A DNA stretch of 64,000 nucleotides from an uncultured Methylobacillus sp. (GTDB taxonomy: Bacteria; Pseudomonadota; Gammaproteobacteria; Burkholderiales; Methylophilaceae). Under the pieces are notes generated by a model. It did not search any database, was not told the origin of the DNA, and worked only from the letters and a program-made list of their open reading frames with translations. This document shows positions 8,217 to 16,343 of the stretch, in pieces. Location: positions 19,844 through 83,843 of the forward strand of contig CAMLDO010000008.1 of assembly GCA_946478865.1 (NCBI GenBank), read 5' to 3'. The number at the start of each line of letters is the position of its first letter. Within the stretch, counting starts at the first letter, position 1. The translations under genes and the position numbers were made by a program.

Positions 8217-10437
8217 ACGTCTCCGTGAATGCAGTGTGGATGGGCAGCTTGCGGATGCGCTTGCCAGTCGCGGCGTAGATCGCATTGGTGATCGCCGGAG
8301 CAATGGCCGCCGTGCCGGGCTCGCCGATACCGCCGGGCTCGTCGCCGCTGGGCATGAGGATCACTTCGATGATCGGGGTATCGTTCATGCGCGCGACCCG
8401 GTAATTATCGAAATTGCTCTGCACGACGCGGCCGTCCTTGACTGTGATCTCGCCCCACATCGCGCCCGACAGGCCGAACAGGATGCCGCCCTCCATCTGC
8501 GCCGCCACCGTGTCCGGATTGACCATGGTGCCGCAGTCGACCGCGCATACCACGCGCTTCACTTTCACCTCGCCATCGACTACTTCCACTTCCGCGATTT
8601 GCGCCACGTAGCTGCCGAAACCGTACTGCACGGACACGCCCCGGCCCTGCCCCTTGGGCAGCTTGCCGCCCCAGCCCGCCTTGTCCGCGGCCTGTTGCAG
8701 TACCGCCTTGGCGCGCGGATTGCTGATGTGCGCGAGACGGTAGGCCACCGGGTCCTTGCCGACCTTGTGCGCGAGCTCGTCGATGAAGCTTTCCATCATG
8801 AAGGTGTTGTGCGTGATGCCCACGCCACGCCACCAGCCGGTCACGAGCCCAGGCGGCTCCTGCCGCACATATTCCACCAGCAGGTTGTTTTCCACATAGA
8901 GCGGCTCGCGCGCGCCCTCGATCGCATCGGGATCCAGACCGTTCTGCACTAGCTGCGGTACCCAGCGCGACATGATGGAGGAGCCGGTGACGCGATGACT
9001 CCAGGCAATCGGCTTGCCAGACTTGTCGAGCGCCGCAGCAAGGCGATCGTAATAGTACGGGCGATAGATGCCGTGCTGCATGTCCTCCTCGCGCGTCCAG
9101 ACCACCTTGACCGGGTAATTGACCTGCTTGGCGATGCCCACCGCCTGGTTGATGAAATCCACGTCCAGCCGCCGTCCGAAGCCGCCGCCGATGTGGTGGT
9201 TGTGTACGAAAACCTTGTCCGGCGGCAGCTGGGTGATGGAAACCGCTCCCGCTTTCGCCAGCGTCGGCACCTGCGTACCGACCCAGATGTCGCAGCGGTC
9301 CTTCTGCACATGCACCGTGCAATTCATCGGTTCCAGCGCGGCCTGCGAGAGAAAGGGCACCTGGTACACCGCCTCGAAGCGCTGCTCGGCCTTGTCGTAA
9401 ACCTTGCGGAACTGGCCGTCCGCACGCGCGACCACGCCCGGAGCGGCACGGCCGCCGCCCTCTGAAGCCTCCTTGAGCTGCGCCAGGATATCTTCGTGGC
9501 TGATCCCCGCGTTGCGTCCGCCGTCCCATTCCACTTCAAGCGCCGCAAGACCCTGCTTGGCCGCCCACATATGATCTGCGATGACCGCGACGGCGCTTTC
9601 CAGCTTGACCACGTCCACTACGCCCTTGACCTGGCGTGCCTTGGTATCGTTGACGGTACGCAACTTGCCACCGAGCACGGGCGATGCGGCGACCGTGGCG
9701 ATCTTCATGTTGGGCACCTGAACGTCGATGCCGTATACCGCCTTGCCATTAACCTTGTCGGGGGTGTCCAGCCGCTTCACCGGCTGGCCGATAACCGTGA
9801 AATCCTTGGGATCCTTGAGATGGATTTCTTTCGGCAGCGGCAGTTTGGCCGCCGCATCCACGACCTCTCCGAACGGCGCGCGGCGACCCGATTCGTCGTG
9901 CAGAATCAAGCCGTTCTCGACGCGGCATTCCTCCGGCTTTACCTTCCAGTCCTCGCATGCAGCGGACACCAGCATCATGCGTGCCGCCGCGCCTGCCTCG
10001 CGCAAAGGCTTCCATGCGCCGCGTATCGAGGTCGAGCCGCCCGTCACTTGCGAGCCAAGGATAGGGTCGGCGTACAGCTTGTCGTCTGCCGGCGCCTGCT
10101 CCAGCCGGACATTCTTGAGGTCGGCTCCCAGCTCTTCCGCGACCAGCATGGGAATCGAGGTGAAGGTGCCCTGCCCCATCTCGACCTTGTGCATGACGAG
10201 CGTGACCACGCCTTCGCGGTCGATGCGGATAAAAGCATTGGGAGAAAAGCTGCTGCCTGCAACGGTCCCCGAAGCCGGAGTTGGGCTCGAATCCTTGTTG
10301 CGCAGCCTGGGCAGCACGAAACCGATGATGAGACCGCCGCCGAGTGCCGCGCCAGCGATGAGGAATTCGCGTCGGGCAATGCCCTTGGCGCCGAGACTGT
10401 GAGGGTGCTGCTCGAAATAATGCGGGAGAGATTTCAT
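8215..10437 (-). CDS. Molybdopterin-binding large subunit of xanthine dehydrogenase/IorB family
   Basis: A 740-residue catalytic subunit of the isoquinoline 1-oxidoreductase/aldehyde dehydrogenase branch of molybdenum hydroxylases, which hydroxylate N-heterocycles or aldehydes. Residues 20-45 carry a twin-arginine-like signal (ARREFLIAGAALGGGLIIGF) before a small linker, so export to the periplasm is likely. Cofactor-domain signatures include HNHHIGGGFGRR, PGLVTGWWRGVGITHNTF and VVCAVDCGTMVNPDTV near the C-terminus. The partner [2Fe-2S] subunit is encoded 8 bp upstream. There is no FAD subunit, so electrons probably go to a cytochrome rather than to NAD. Substrate unknown; no XdhC-type chaperone lies nearby. 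Confidence 0.88.
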   Translation of the reverse strand: MKSLPHYFEQHPHSLGAKGIARREFLIAGAALGGGLIIGFVLPRLRNKDSSPTPASGTVAGSSFSPNAFIRIDREGVVTLVMHKVEMGQGTFTSIPMLVAEELGADLKNVRLEQAPADDKLYADPILGSQVTGGSTSIRGAWKPLREAGAAARMMLVSAACEDWKVKPEECRVENGLILHDESGRRAPFGEVVDAAAKLPLPKEIHLKDPKDFTVIGQPVKRLDTPDKVNGKAVYGIDVQVPNMKIATVAASPVLGGKLRTVNDTKARQVKGVVDVVKLESAVAVIADHMWAAKQGLAALEVEWDGGRNAGISHEDILAQLKEASEGGGRAAPGVVARADGQFRKVYDKAEQRFEAVYQVPFLSQAALEPMNCTVHVQKDRCDIWVGTQVPTLAKAGAVSITQLPPDKVFVHNHHIGGGFGRRLDVDFINQAVGIAKQVNYPVKVVWTREEDMQHGIYRPYYYDRLAAALDKSGKPIAWSHRVTGSSIMSRWVPQLVQNGLDPDAIEGAREPLYVENNLLVEYVRQEPPGLVTGWWRGVGITHNTFMMESFIDELAHKVGKDPVAYRLAHISNPRAKAVLQQAADKAGWGGKLPKGQGRGVSVQYGFGSYVAQIAEVEVVDGEVKVKRVVCAVDCGTMVNPDTVAAQMEGGILFGLSGAMWGEITVKDGRVVQSNFDNYRVARMNDTPIIEVILMPSGDEPGGIGEPGTAAIAPAITNAIYAATGKRIRKLPIHTAFTET

Positions 10438-10445
10438 GGCGGCAC

Positions 10446-10904
10446 CTACGCTTTCACGCCGGCAGCATGCTTGATCGCAGCCCGGATACGCGGGTAAGTC
10501 CCGCAGCGACAGATGTTGCCGGACATCGCGTTATTGATATCCTCGTCCGTCGGCTGGGGCTTGTCGCGCAGCAAGGCAGTCGCCGCCATCACCTGCCCCG
10601 ACTGGCAATAGCCGCACTGGATCACGTCCAGAGCGAGCCACGACTGCTGGATCTTGCGTCCGGGCTCGGTATCGCCGATGGCTTCGATGGTGACGATCTT
10701 TTTGCCTTGGGCCGCAGAAGCCGGCGTGACGCAGGAACGCGTCGGCATGCCGTCCAGATGGATGGTGCAGGCGCCGCACAACGCTTTGCCGCAGCCGAAT
10801 TTGGTACCTGTCAGCCCGATCACATCGCGTAACGCCCAGAGTATGGGTATGTCGTCGGTCACATCGATCTGATGGTCCTTGCCGTTGACATTCAGAGTGA
10901 TCAT
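10446..10904 (-). CDS. (2Fe-2S) subunit of molybdenum hydroxylase (IorA-like)
   Basis: A 152-residue protein with two [2Fe-2S] motifs. The plant-ferredoxin-like cluster is in [17 protein letters not shown] and the second in [10 protein letters not shown] plus [12 protein letters not shown]. It passes electrons from the molybdenum centre of the subunit encoded immediately downstream. The ATG at 10904 was selected because GGGGAGAAA precedes it and the family begins at this ferredoxin fold; the frame remains open upstream but encodes Arg-rich junk. It has no export signal of its own, so it would travel with the Tat-targeted large subunit. Confidence 0.92.
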   Translation of the reverse strand: MITLNVNGKDHQIDVTDDIPILWALRDVIGLTGTKFGCGKALCGACTIHLDGMPTRSCVTPASAAQGKKIVTIEAIGDTEPGRKIQQSWLALDVIQCGYCQSGQVMAATALLRDKPQPTDEDINNAMSGNICRCGTYPRIRAAIKHAAGVKA

Positions 10905-11247
10905 TTTCTCCCCTTTCCTGCCGGCGCAGGCCGGTAATGCTGGTAGCCCCATGAAAGGCCGCCGCGCGAAACGGCGGAAGATGTGCCGACGGACATGGCG
11001 CGGCACTGTAAGAGTCAAAAACTAGACTGTATGCCGACGACTAAAGTTCAGGCATTCGGCCGCGAGGTTATCCGCGGCATCCACATTTTCTGTGGATAAG
11101 CTTGTGGGGTGCGTGGGGATGGGTGCAGTAAATGGATGAGCCGATAAGGGAAATCCCCGCTGCGCAATAAATGACCCGCAGGCCTCGCTCCGGCTGGAGC
11201 CTAACTGTGACGCGGATTACAACAAGGTGCGGTTACGCGGCTTCCTG
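10905..11247. other. Intergenic stretch holding repeat copy A
   Basis: There is no convincing gene in these 343 bp. The right end is the leader of the (2Fe-2S) subunit gene; the centre holds the first copy of an 87-bp direct repeat with a DnaA box; the remaining part before the Sel1 gene end shows nothing recognisable. Confidence 0.6.
11079..11167. repeat. Imperfect direct repeat, copy A, with perfect DnaA box
   Basis: This block aligns without gaps to 12019-12107 at a constant offset of 940 bp; by eye 71 of 87 positions match, 38 of 40 in the leading part. It contains TGTGGATAA at 11091-11099, the complement of the consensus DnaA box TTATCCACA, within the inverted repeat TCCACA-TTTTC-TGTGGA (11080-11096). 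A weaker box-like TTATCCGCG lies at 11068. It lies beyond the 3' end of the Sel1 gene. Confidence 0.85.
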
Positions 11248-11961
11248 CTAGCAGCCGCGATAGCCGTTTTCCTTGCATTTGGCAGCGCGCGTGCGTGCCT
11301 CTTCGGCCTGCGCCGGCGTCAACGTGGTTGCGGTAAAGCGCATGATCTTCATCGTGCGCATCCGGTTGCGCGGCTCCGCGTTTTCCGTCGCCAGCACCAG
11401 CCACATGAATCCCGTCACCGGGTCTTTCTCGATGCCTTCGCCGTTTGCATGGATCACGCCCAGATGATGCTGGGCTTCGCCGTTGCCTTGTTCGGCGGCG
11501 CGCCGGTACCAATCGAGTGCCGTCCGCACATCCTGCGGTACCACTTCGCCCTTGAAATAGAGATCGCCGAGGTTGAGCTGGGAACGCGCGTGCCCCTGCT
11601 CCGCCGCCTTGCGGTACCACTCCATGGCCTCCTCATGGCTGCTCAGCGCGGCGACACGGCGGAAATGCAGTGCACCCAGCGTGTATTGCGCCTCGTCGTA
11701 GCCATGCTCAGCGGAACGGCGATACCACCGCTGCGCCTCGCCTACGTCCTGCGGTACGCCGTCGCCGCTGATGTACATCTGCCCCAGGTTGTACTCGGCC
11801 TTGGCATTTCCTTCCTGCGCCAGCATGGTGTAAATGCCCAGCGCGCGCAGCTTGTCGCCCGCCTCGATCGCAGCCTTGGCATCCTGCAGGGTTTCAGTGA
11901 CGGCCAGCACAGCGCTCGGAAAAAGCAGGACCAGCGCAGCGATGTACAAGCGGAATTTCAT
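11248..11961 (-). CDS. Sel1-like repeat protein, exported
   Basis: A 237-residue protein with a clear signal peptide (MKFRLYIAALVLLFPSAVLA) and a mature part made of tandem Sel1-type helical repeats. Repeat signatures recur about every 36 residues: AEYNLGQMYISGDGVPQDV, AQRWYRRSAEHGYDEAQYTL, SQLNLGDLYFKGEVVPQDV and AQHHLGVIHANGEGIEKD. Such proteins act as periplasmic or envelope scaffolds for protein contacts. The C-terminal tail (CKENGYRGC) has two Cys that could form a disulphide. The gene stands alone and is bracketed by two copies of an 87-bp repeat, which may mean that it moved or was duplicated as a unit. Confidence 0.88.
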   Translation of the reverse strand: MKFRLYIAALVLLFPSAVLAVTETLQDAKAAIEAGDKLRALGIYTMLAQEGNAKAEYNLGQMYISGDGVPQDVGEAQRWYRRSAEHGYDEAQYTLGALHFRRVAALSSHEEAMEWYRKAAEQGHARSQLNLGDLYFKGEVVPQDVRTALDWYRRAAEQGNGEAQHHLGVIHANGEGIEKDPVTGFMWLVLATENAEPRNRMRTMKIMRFTATTLTPAQAEEARTRAAKCKENGYRGC

Positions 11962-12018
11962 GGCGGTCTCCGGTTAGAAACTGTCACTCTAGTCCACTCG
12001 GGATTCATTTGCACCGCA

Positions 12019-12107
12019 TTCCACATTTTCTGTGGATAAGCTTGTGGGGCGCATGGGGATGAGCGCGCTAACTGGATGAGCCACTGGGGAAAACCGGAGC
12101 TGCGCAA
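12019..12107. repeat. Imperfect direct repeat, copy B, with perfect DnaA box
   Basis: Second copy of the 11079-11167 element, in the same orientation 940 bp away, upstream of the Sel1 gene. It keeps the TCCACA-TTTTC-TGTGGA inverted repeat (12020-12036), the perfect DnaA box (12031-12039) and the downstream words TGGATGAGCC and GCTGCGCAA. Confidence 0.85.
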
Positions 12108-12140
12108 AAACGCGACATGGCATGACGGAGACTCAGCAAC

Positions 12141-12165
12141 AAAAAGCCCCGCATCTGCGGGGCTT
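12141..12165 (-). terminator. Rho-independent terminator of the 84-residue gene
   Basis: On the minus strand, the stem GCCCCGC-AGAT-GCGGGGC is followed by five T. Confidence 0.85.
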
Positions 12166-12215
12166 CATGTATTGCAGTATTGATTTCAATCCCGGCTTCG
12201 CAATGCGTTTGACAG

Positions 12216-12470
12216 CTATTTGCCCTGCTCGCGCTTGCGTGCCTCGGAGGCCTTTTCCGCCTGGTTTTCAGCGTTATCCTCGGCCATTTCCTCCTCGGCC
12301 TCGCGCTGGATTTTCTTGCCGCCCTTCTCGACCTTCTGGCCGGCTTCGTGCGTTTTCTTGTTGATGCGTTGCTCGGTGCGTTCCATGCGGTCATTGGTAT
12401 CGTCCGCCATGGAGGCGCCCATGAAAGTCGTGAGAAAAGCTGCGGCAATCAACGAAATCAGGGTTTTCAT
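12216..12470 (-). CDS. Small exported, highly charged helical protein
   Basis: An 84-residue protein with a signal peptide (MKTLISLIAAAFLTTFMGAS, cleavage likely before ADD). The mature chain is almost wholly charged and helix-prone (QRINKKTHEAGQKVEKGGKK; EAEEEMAEDNAENQAEKASE), with few hydrophobic residues and no Cys. No family was recognised with certainty; it resembles small periplasmic stress-type proteins. A strong terminator follows. It is divergent from the cbb3 oxidase operon, with about 260 bp of shared upstream DNA. Confidence 0.75.
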   Translation of the reverse strand: MKTLISLIAAAFLTTFMGASMADDTNDRMERTEQRINKKTHEAGQKVEKGGKKIQREAEEEMAEDNAENQAEKASEARKREQGK

Positions 12471-12691
12471 TGTTGGATCTCCATTCCCGGTTGTCGACCG
12501 TTGCCGCCCTATTCACGGCAACACTTGCCGTCACATTAAGAGAATCCATCCTGGTCCGGCATCAGCTTGAGGCCGAGTTCGCTGTCAGAATCCAACCTAC
12601 AGTTCGCGGCCCTGCAGCTCGTGCGCGGCCATTGTCGGCATACCTCCTACATGTAAATCCGGCACTTCTTACATCTCTAGCTTGGCAATTT

Positions 12692-12704
12692 CTTCATGAT
12701 GAAG
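12692..12704. promoter_or_regulatory. Short inverted repeat upstream of the cbb3 operon
   Basis: CTTCAT-G-ATGAAG lies 26 bp before the first start codon of the oxidase operon. It could be an operator or a small mRNA hairpin. No FNR-type TTGAT-N4-ATCAA site was found in the upstream region. Confidence 0.3.
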
Positions 12705-12730
12705 CTCACCCCTGTTACTGCGGAGCTCGC

Positions 12731-12976
12731 ATGTTTGCAAATTCCGTTGCCGTCATACTTCTGGTCTTGCTGATCGGGCTCCCCACCCTCCTGTTGCTCA
12801 TCTGGAGCCTGCGTACCGGACAATTCGAGAACCTCCATATCTCGTCCGAATCAATCTTCGACGACGAAGAGTTGCGTTACGTCCGCCCCTGGGAAACGCG
12901 AAAACAGGCGCAGGAGCGCGCCACACGGTTCGGAAAGCCGGTTGAAACCAAGGAAGGCTGGATCAAATGGCTGTGA
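12731..12976 (+). CDS. CcoS-like cbb3 oxidase maturation protein
   Basis: An 81-residue protein with one N-terminal membrane helix (VAVILLVLLIGLPTLLLLIW) followed by a short cytoplasmic tail (ESIFDDEELRYVRPWETRKQ). Small single-helix proteins of this type next to ccoN (CcoS, and the similarly small CcoQ) aid assembly or stability of cbb3 oxidase. The ATG at 12731 was chosen because GGAG precedes it and the sequence upstream has no membrane-protein character. It overlaps ccoN by 10 bp, so the two are translationally coupled. Placing this gene first, rather than last, is unusual, and the assignment to CcoS rather than CcoQ is moderate. Confidence 0.65.
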   Translation: MFANSVAVILLVLLIGLPTLLLLIWSLRTGQFENLHISSESIFDDEELRYVRPWETRKQAQERATRFGKPVETKEGWIKWL

Positions 12977-14469
12977 TCGAAGCGAGCTCCGTCAAAAAGG
13001 TTAAACGCACCAGCTCTCCCCAGGAAAATGCGATCGACCACAGCAAGGTCCGCGTGGACGTGCAGCAGGTGGCGCTGTTCGACGCCTCCAGCCGTAGCGT
13101 GGTCGCGCTAGGCGTGTGGATCGCACTCGTTTGGCTGCTTATCGGCACGGCCTTGGGCGACATCAGCAGTTTCAAGTTCGACCTTCCGGATTTTCTGGCG
13201 CAGCAGGACTGGCTGACCTTCGGGCGCGTACGCCCGGCCCACCTCAATGCCATGGTGTACGGCTGGGCCTCGACCGCGATGTTTTCCGTTTCGCTGTGGC
13301 TTATTCCGCGCCTGTGCCGCACGCCGCTGCAATGGAGCAACCTCGCGATGGTCGGCATCCTGTGGTGGAACATGGGCGTCGCCATCGGCATCGTGGCGCT
13401 GCTGCGCGGCTATGGCGACGGTATGGAATGGCTGGAACTGGACAATGTGATCGCCGACCCGCTGCTCATCATCGGTGCGGGCATGGTAGGCGCTTCGATC
13501 TGGAAGACGCTCGCCAATCGCAAGGTCGAGCACATGTTCGTCTCGGTGTGGTACATCACCGCCTCCTACCCGTGGTTCGTCATCATCTTCACCGCAGGCA
13601 ACCTGCCCATCTACCAGGGCGTGGAATCGGCCGCGGTGAACTGGTTCTACGCGCATAACGCGCTCGGCCTGTGGCTCACCACGGTCAACCTCGGCCTCAT
13701 CTATTACATCATCCCCAAGATCATCGGGCGTCCGGTGTATTCCTACTGGCTGTCGCTCATCGGCTTCTGGGGACTTGCGCTGTTCTATGCACTCAACGGC
13801 ATGCATCACCTCATCGGCGGACCGATGCCGTCGTGGATGATTGCGACCTCGATCACCGCCAGCATCCTCATGGTGATTCCCGTGGTCGCCGTCGGTATCA
13901 ACCACCACATGACCGTGGCCGGACGTTTCGGCGCGCTGCGCTACTCGCCGGCGCTCACGCTGATCGTGCTCGCTGCCATGTCGTATACCGCCGTGTCGCT
14001 ACAGGGCATCCTCACCGCGCTGGTCGGAGTCAATCGCATCACGCACTTCACGCACTGGACCATCGCGCACTCGCACCTCGGGCTCTACATGTTCGTGACG
14101 CTGTCGCTGTTCGGCGGGCTGTACTACATCCTGCCCAAGCTGTGGAACCAGGAATGGCCGAGCGCCGGCCTTATCCGCACCCATATCGGCTTCATCGTCG
14201 CCGGCATGGTGCTGTATGTCGTGGCACTCGGCTTCGGCGGCGTGCTGCAAGGCTTGAGCCTGCTCGACCCGGCACAAAGCTTCCAGGCCTCGGTGGAAGC
14301 GGCACGACCATGGATGCATGCGCGCAGCGTTGCCGCCGTGCTCATCAGCGTGGGACATCTCGCCTTCGTCTGGCACGTGATCCTGCTCTATCGCCTGAGC
14401 CGTAGCCATGACAAGGTGCTGGAGCCGGCGTTCTACTACATCCGTCCGATTCTGGTGAAGGAAGAATAA
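12967..14469 (+). CDS. ccoN: cbb3-type cytochrome c oxidase subunit I
   Basis: The 500-residue catalytic haem-copper subunit, with about 12 membrane helices. Haem and copper ligands can be placed: low-spin haem His in VRPAHLNAMVYGW, CuB His in WFYAHNALG and in NGMHHLIGG, the helix VII Tyr region in GRPVYSYWLSLIGFW, and the C-terminal haem ligands in HWTIAHSHLGLY. It therefore looks fully active. It reduces oxygen with high affinity and pumps protons in the inner membrane. An N-terminal extension of about 40 polar residues precedes the first helix. It is followed 4 bp later by ccoO. Confidence 0.95.
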   Translation: MAVIEASSVKKVKRTSSPQENAIDHSKVRVDVQQVALFDASSRSVVALGVWIALVWLLIGTALGDISSFKFDLPDFLAQQDWLTFGRVRPAHLNAMVYGWASTAMFSVSLWLIPRLCRTPLQWSNLAMVGILWWNMGVAIGIVALLRGYGDGMEWLELDNVIADPLLIIGAGMVGASIWKTLANRKVEHMFVSVWYITASYPWFVIIFTAGNLPIYQGVESAAVNWFYAHNALGLWLTTVNLGLIYYIIPKIIGRPVYSYWLSLIGFWGLALFYALNGMHHLIGGPMPSWMIATSITASILMVIPVVAVGINHHMTVAGRFGALRYSPALTLIVLAAMSYTAVSLQGILTALVGVNRITHFTHWTIAHSHLGLYMFVTLSLFGGLYYILPKLWNQEWPSAGLIRTHIGFIVAGMVLYVVALGFGGVLQGLSLLDPAQSFQASVEAARPWMHARSVAAVLISVGHLAFVWHVILLYRLSRSHDKVLEPAFYYIRPILVKEE

Positions 14470-14473
14470 GAGT

Positions 14474-15115
14474 ATGACCAGGATATTCGTACTGCTGATG
14501 GGCGCCCTAGCGACCGTAAGCTTCGCGCTGACGGTACTGGTGATCCTGCCGTCCTCGCTGCTTTACGAGTCGAAGAAATCCGCCCCGGCCGATCTCAAAC
14601 CGTACAGCGAAACCGCGCTGCGCGGCCGCGAAATCTACATGAAAAATGGTTGCGTCTACTGCCACACGCAGCAGGTGCGCGATCCGGCGATCACTACCGA
14701 TGTGGAAAAAGGCCTCGGCGGCCGACCGTCGTACCCAGCCGATTACTACTACGACAAACCCCATTTGCTCGGGACCATGCGTACCGGTCCCGACCTGTTC
14801 AATATCGGCACGCGCCTGCCGGACCGCGAGTGGCATCTGCTGCATCTCTACCAGCCACGCGCGCTGGTACCGTGGTCCATCATGCCGAGCTTTCCCTTCC
14901 TGTTTAAGGTGAAGCAACAGGCCGGACCCAACGACCATGTGCTCAAGGTGCCGGCGGAATTCGCCCCGAAGAACGGCGTCGTAGTCACGACTCCGGATGC
15001 GCAAGCGCTGGTCGATTACCTGCTCTCGCTCAAGCACGAATATCCCGTGCCGCTTAATGAACCCGGCGAGGAAGTCGAAGCCACGCTACCGCAGGAAGAG
15101 AGGCTGAAAGAATGA
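14474..15115 (+). CDS. ccoO: cbb3-type oxidase subunit II, monohaem cytochrome c
   Basis: A 213-residue membrane-anchored cytochrome c. The anchor is at residues 4-28 (FVLLMGALATVSFALTVLVI), the haem-binding site is NGCVYCHTQQVRDP, and a likely Met axial ligand sits in WSIMPSFPFLF. It delivers electrons to the CcoN haems from the periplasmic face. It overlaps the next gene by 4 bp (ATGA), as expected for a co-translated complex. The length and motif order agree with other CcoO proteins. Confidence 0.93.
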   Translation: MTRIFVLLMGALATVSFALTVLVILPSSLLYESKKSAPADLKPYSETALRGREIYMKNGCVYCHTQQVRDPAITTDVEKGLGGRPSYPADYYYDKPHLLGTMRTGPDLFNIGTRLPDREWHLLHLYQPRALVPWSIMPSFPFLFKVKQQAGPNDHVLKVPAEFAPKNGVVVTTPDAQALVDYLLSLKHEYPVPLNEPGEEVEATLPQEERLKE

Positions 15116-15780
15116 GCCACGATCCTCATCTGCCCCCGGACGCATCGCATGACGAAACCTCCGTCCTCGCGATCCACAAGACGGTCATGGAGGAAGCGGC
15201 AGATCCGCATGAAGCCATCCATGCCGGGCCGCGCTGGTTCTATTACTTTATCGTGGCATCGCTTATCGTCGGCAGCTTCTACTTGGGCAGGCACATCGGC
15301 GAATACGGCACGCAGACGCATATCGGCTTCCTTTCGCAAGGTCGCGAAGCATCGCCGGCGGAACCGCAAAATGCCGCCGGGCCGGCCAAGGCTGCTGTCT
15401 CGGGGGCAACAATCTACAAAAGCCGCTGTGTGAGCTGCCATCAGGCCAATGGCCTCGGAGTGCCGGGCGCATTCCCGCCGCTCGTGGGTTCGCCTTACGT
15501 GCTGGAGAATCCGCGCATTACCGTCGCCATCCTGCTCAAGGGGCTGCAAGGACCGCTGGAAGTCAAAGGCACGCAATTCAACGGTCTCATGCCACCCTGG
15601 GCAGACCAGCTGAAAGATGCCGAAATCGCTGCCGTGGCGAGCTATATCCGTAACGAACTGGGAGACAACAAGGCTGATCCGGTGGATGAAGGGTTCGTCG
15701 CCAAGCTGCGCGATGAACTCAAGGAGCGCACCACGCCGTATACCGAGGAAGAGCTCAAGACCCTGGGGGCCGCAAAATGA
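15112..15780 (+). CDS. Membrane-bound monohaem cytochrome c in the CcoP position
   Basis: A 222-residue protein with one membrane helix (FYYFIVASLIVGSFYLG) and a class I cytochrome c domain. Only one CXXCH is present (KSRCVSCHQANGLG), with a Met ligand in NGLMPPW. Canonical CcoP has two haem c groups, so this is either a reduced CcoP or a replacement subunit. The C-terminal 40 residues are charged and probably extend into the periplasm. The gene overlaps ccoO and the following membrane-protein gene by 4 bp each, so it is surely part of the oxidase operon. Confidence 0.85.
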   Translation: MSHDPHLPPDASHDETSVLAIHKTVMEEAADPHEAIHAGPRWFYYFIVASLIVGSFYLGRHIGEYGTQTHIGFLSQGREASPAEPQNAAGPAKAAVSGATIYKSRCVSCHQANGLGVPGAFPPLVGSPYVLENPRITVAILLKGLQGPLEVKGTQFNGLMPPWADQLKDAEIAAVASYIRNELGDNKADPVDEGFVAKLRDELKERTTPYTEEELKTLGAAK

Positions 15781-16343
15781 ATACCACCACCGTTGCCACC
15801 ATCGTCGAGGAACAGGAGCTTTCCTATACCGTCTCCGGTTTTTTCCGGGACGAGAACGCGATCAAGAATGTGATGACCGAATGCCTGCATCGCGGTGTCC
15901 CGCGCGACCTGCTGGATGTGGCTGTCTCTCCTGGTGCATCGAAGTATTTTTTCGGAGGACGCGCACGCGCTTCAAAGGATCTGTGGTTCAAGTGGATGGG
16001 CCTGGGCGCTTTCATCGGCCTGCTGCTCAGCTCGCTGCTGACACTGGGGATCGTCATGCTGCCCGGTTTCGACCATTCTGCCCTGCTCGCCTTCGTGCAA
16101 CTCATGGGGCCGGATATCGGCGTCATCATCGGCGCGGCCCTTGGCGGCATCTGCGGCCTGCTCAAGCCGGGCCGCGTCAAACTCGAAATGCGGCGTGCTG
16201 CCCGCCGCCCGGATGCCGCCCTGTTGCTGATCCATTTACAGCCGCGGGAAGAAGCCGAGGTGCTGGGCGAAATCCTGCGCGATTACGGCGCCGAGGATAT
16301 CGAGGTCGCACGCGACTCCGCTAGTTCGGTTGGAGCTGAGTAA
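15777..16343 (+). CDS. Uncharacterised membrane protein of the cbb3 operon
   Basis: A 188-residue protein not assigned to a named family. An N-terminal soluble part (VSGFFRDENAIKNVMTECLH) resembles the beginning of stress-type general proteins that also carry a Gly-rich membrane hairpin. Two membrane segments follow (FIGLLLSSLLTLGIVMLPGF; GPDIGVIIGAALGGICGLL), then a soluble C-terminal domain (RPDAALLLIHLQPREEAEVL) that looks ferredoxin-fold-like. The ATGA overlap with the cytochrome gene ties it to the oxidase. It overlaps the convergent copD end by 23 bp. A role in assembly or quality control of the oxidase is only a guess. Confidence 0.75.
   Translation: MNTTTVATIVEEQELSYTVSGFFRDENAIKNVMTECLHRGVPRDLLDVAVSPGASKYFFGGRARASKDLWFKWMGLGAFIGLLLSSLLTLGIVMLPGFDHSALLAFVQLMGPDIGVIIGAALGGICGLLKPGRVKLEMRRAARRPDAALLLIHLQPREEAEVLGEILRDYGAEDIEVARDSASSVGAE

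Noticed and set aside
11091..11099. A replication origin at the DnaA boxes
   Set aside because: Only one perfect box per repeat, no AT-rich unwinding region and no dnaA, dnaN or similar genes nearby.
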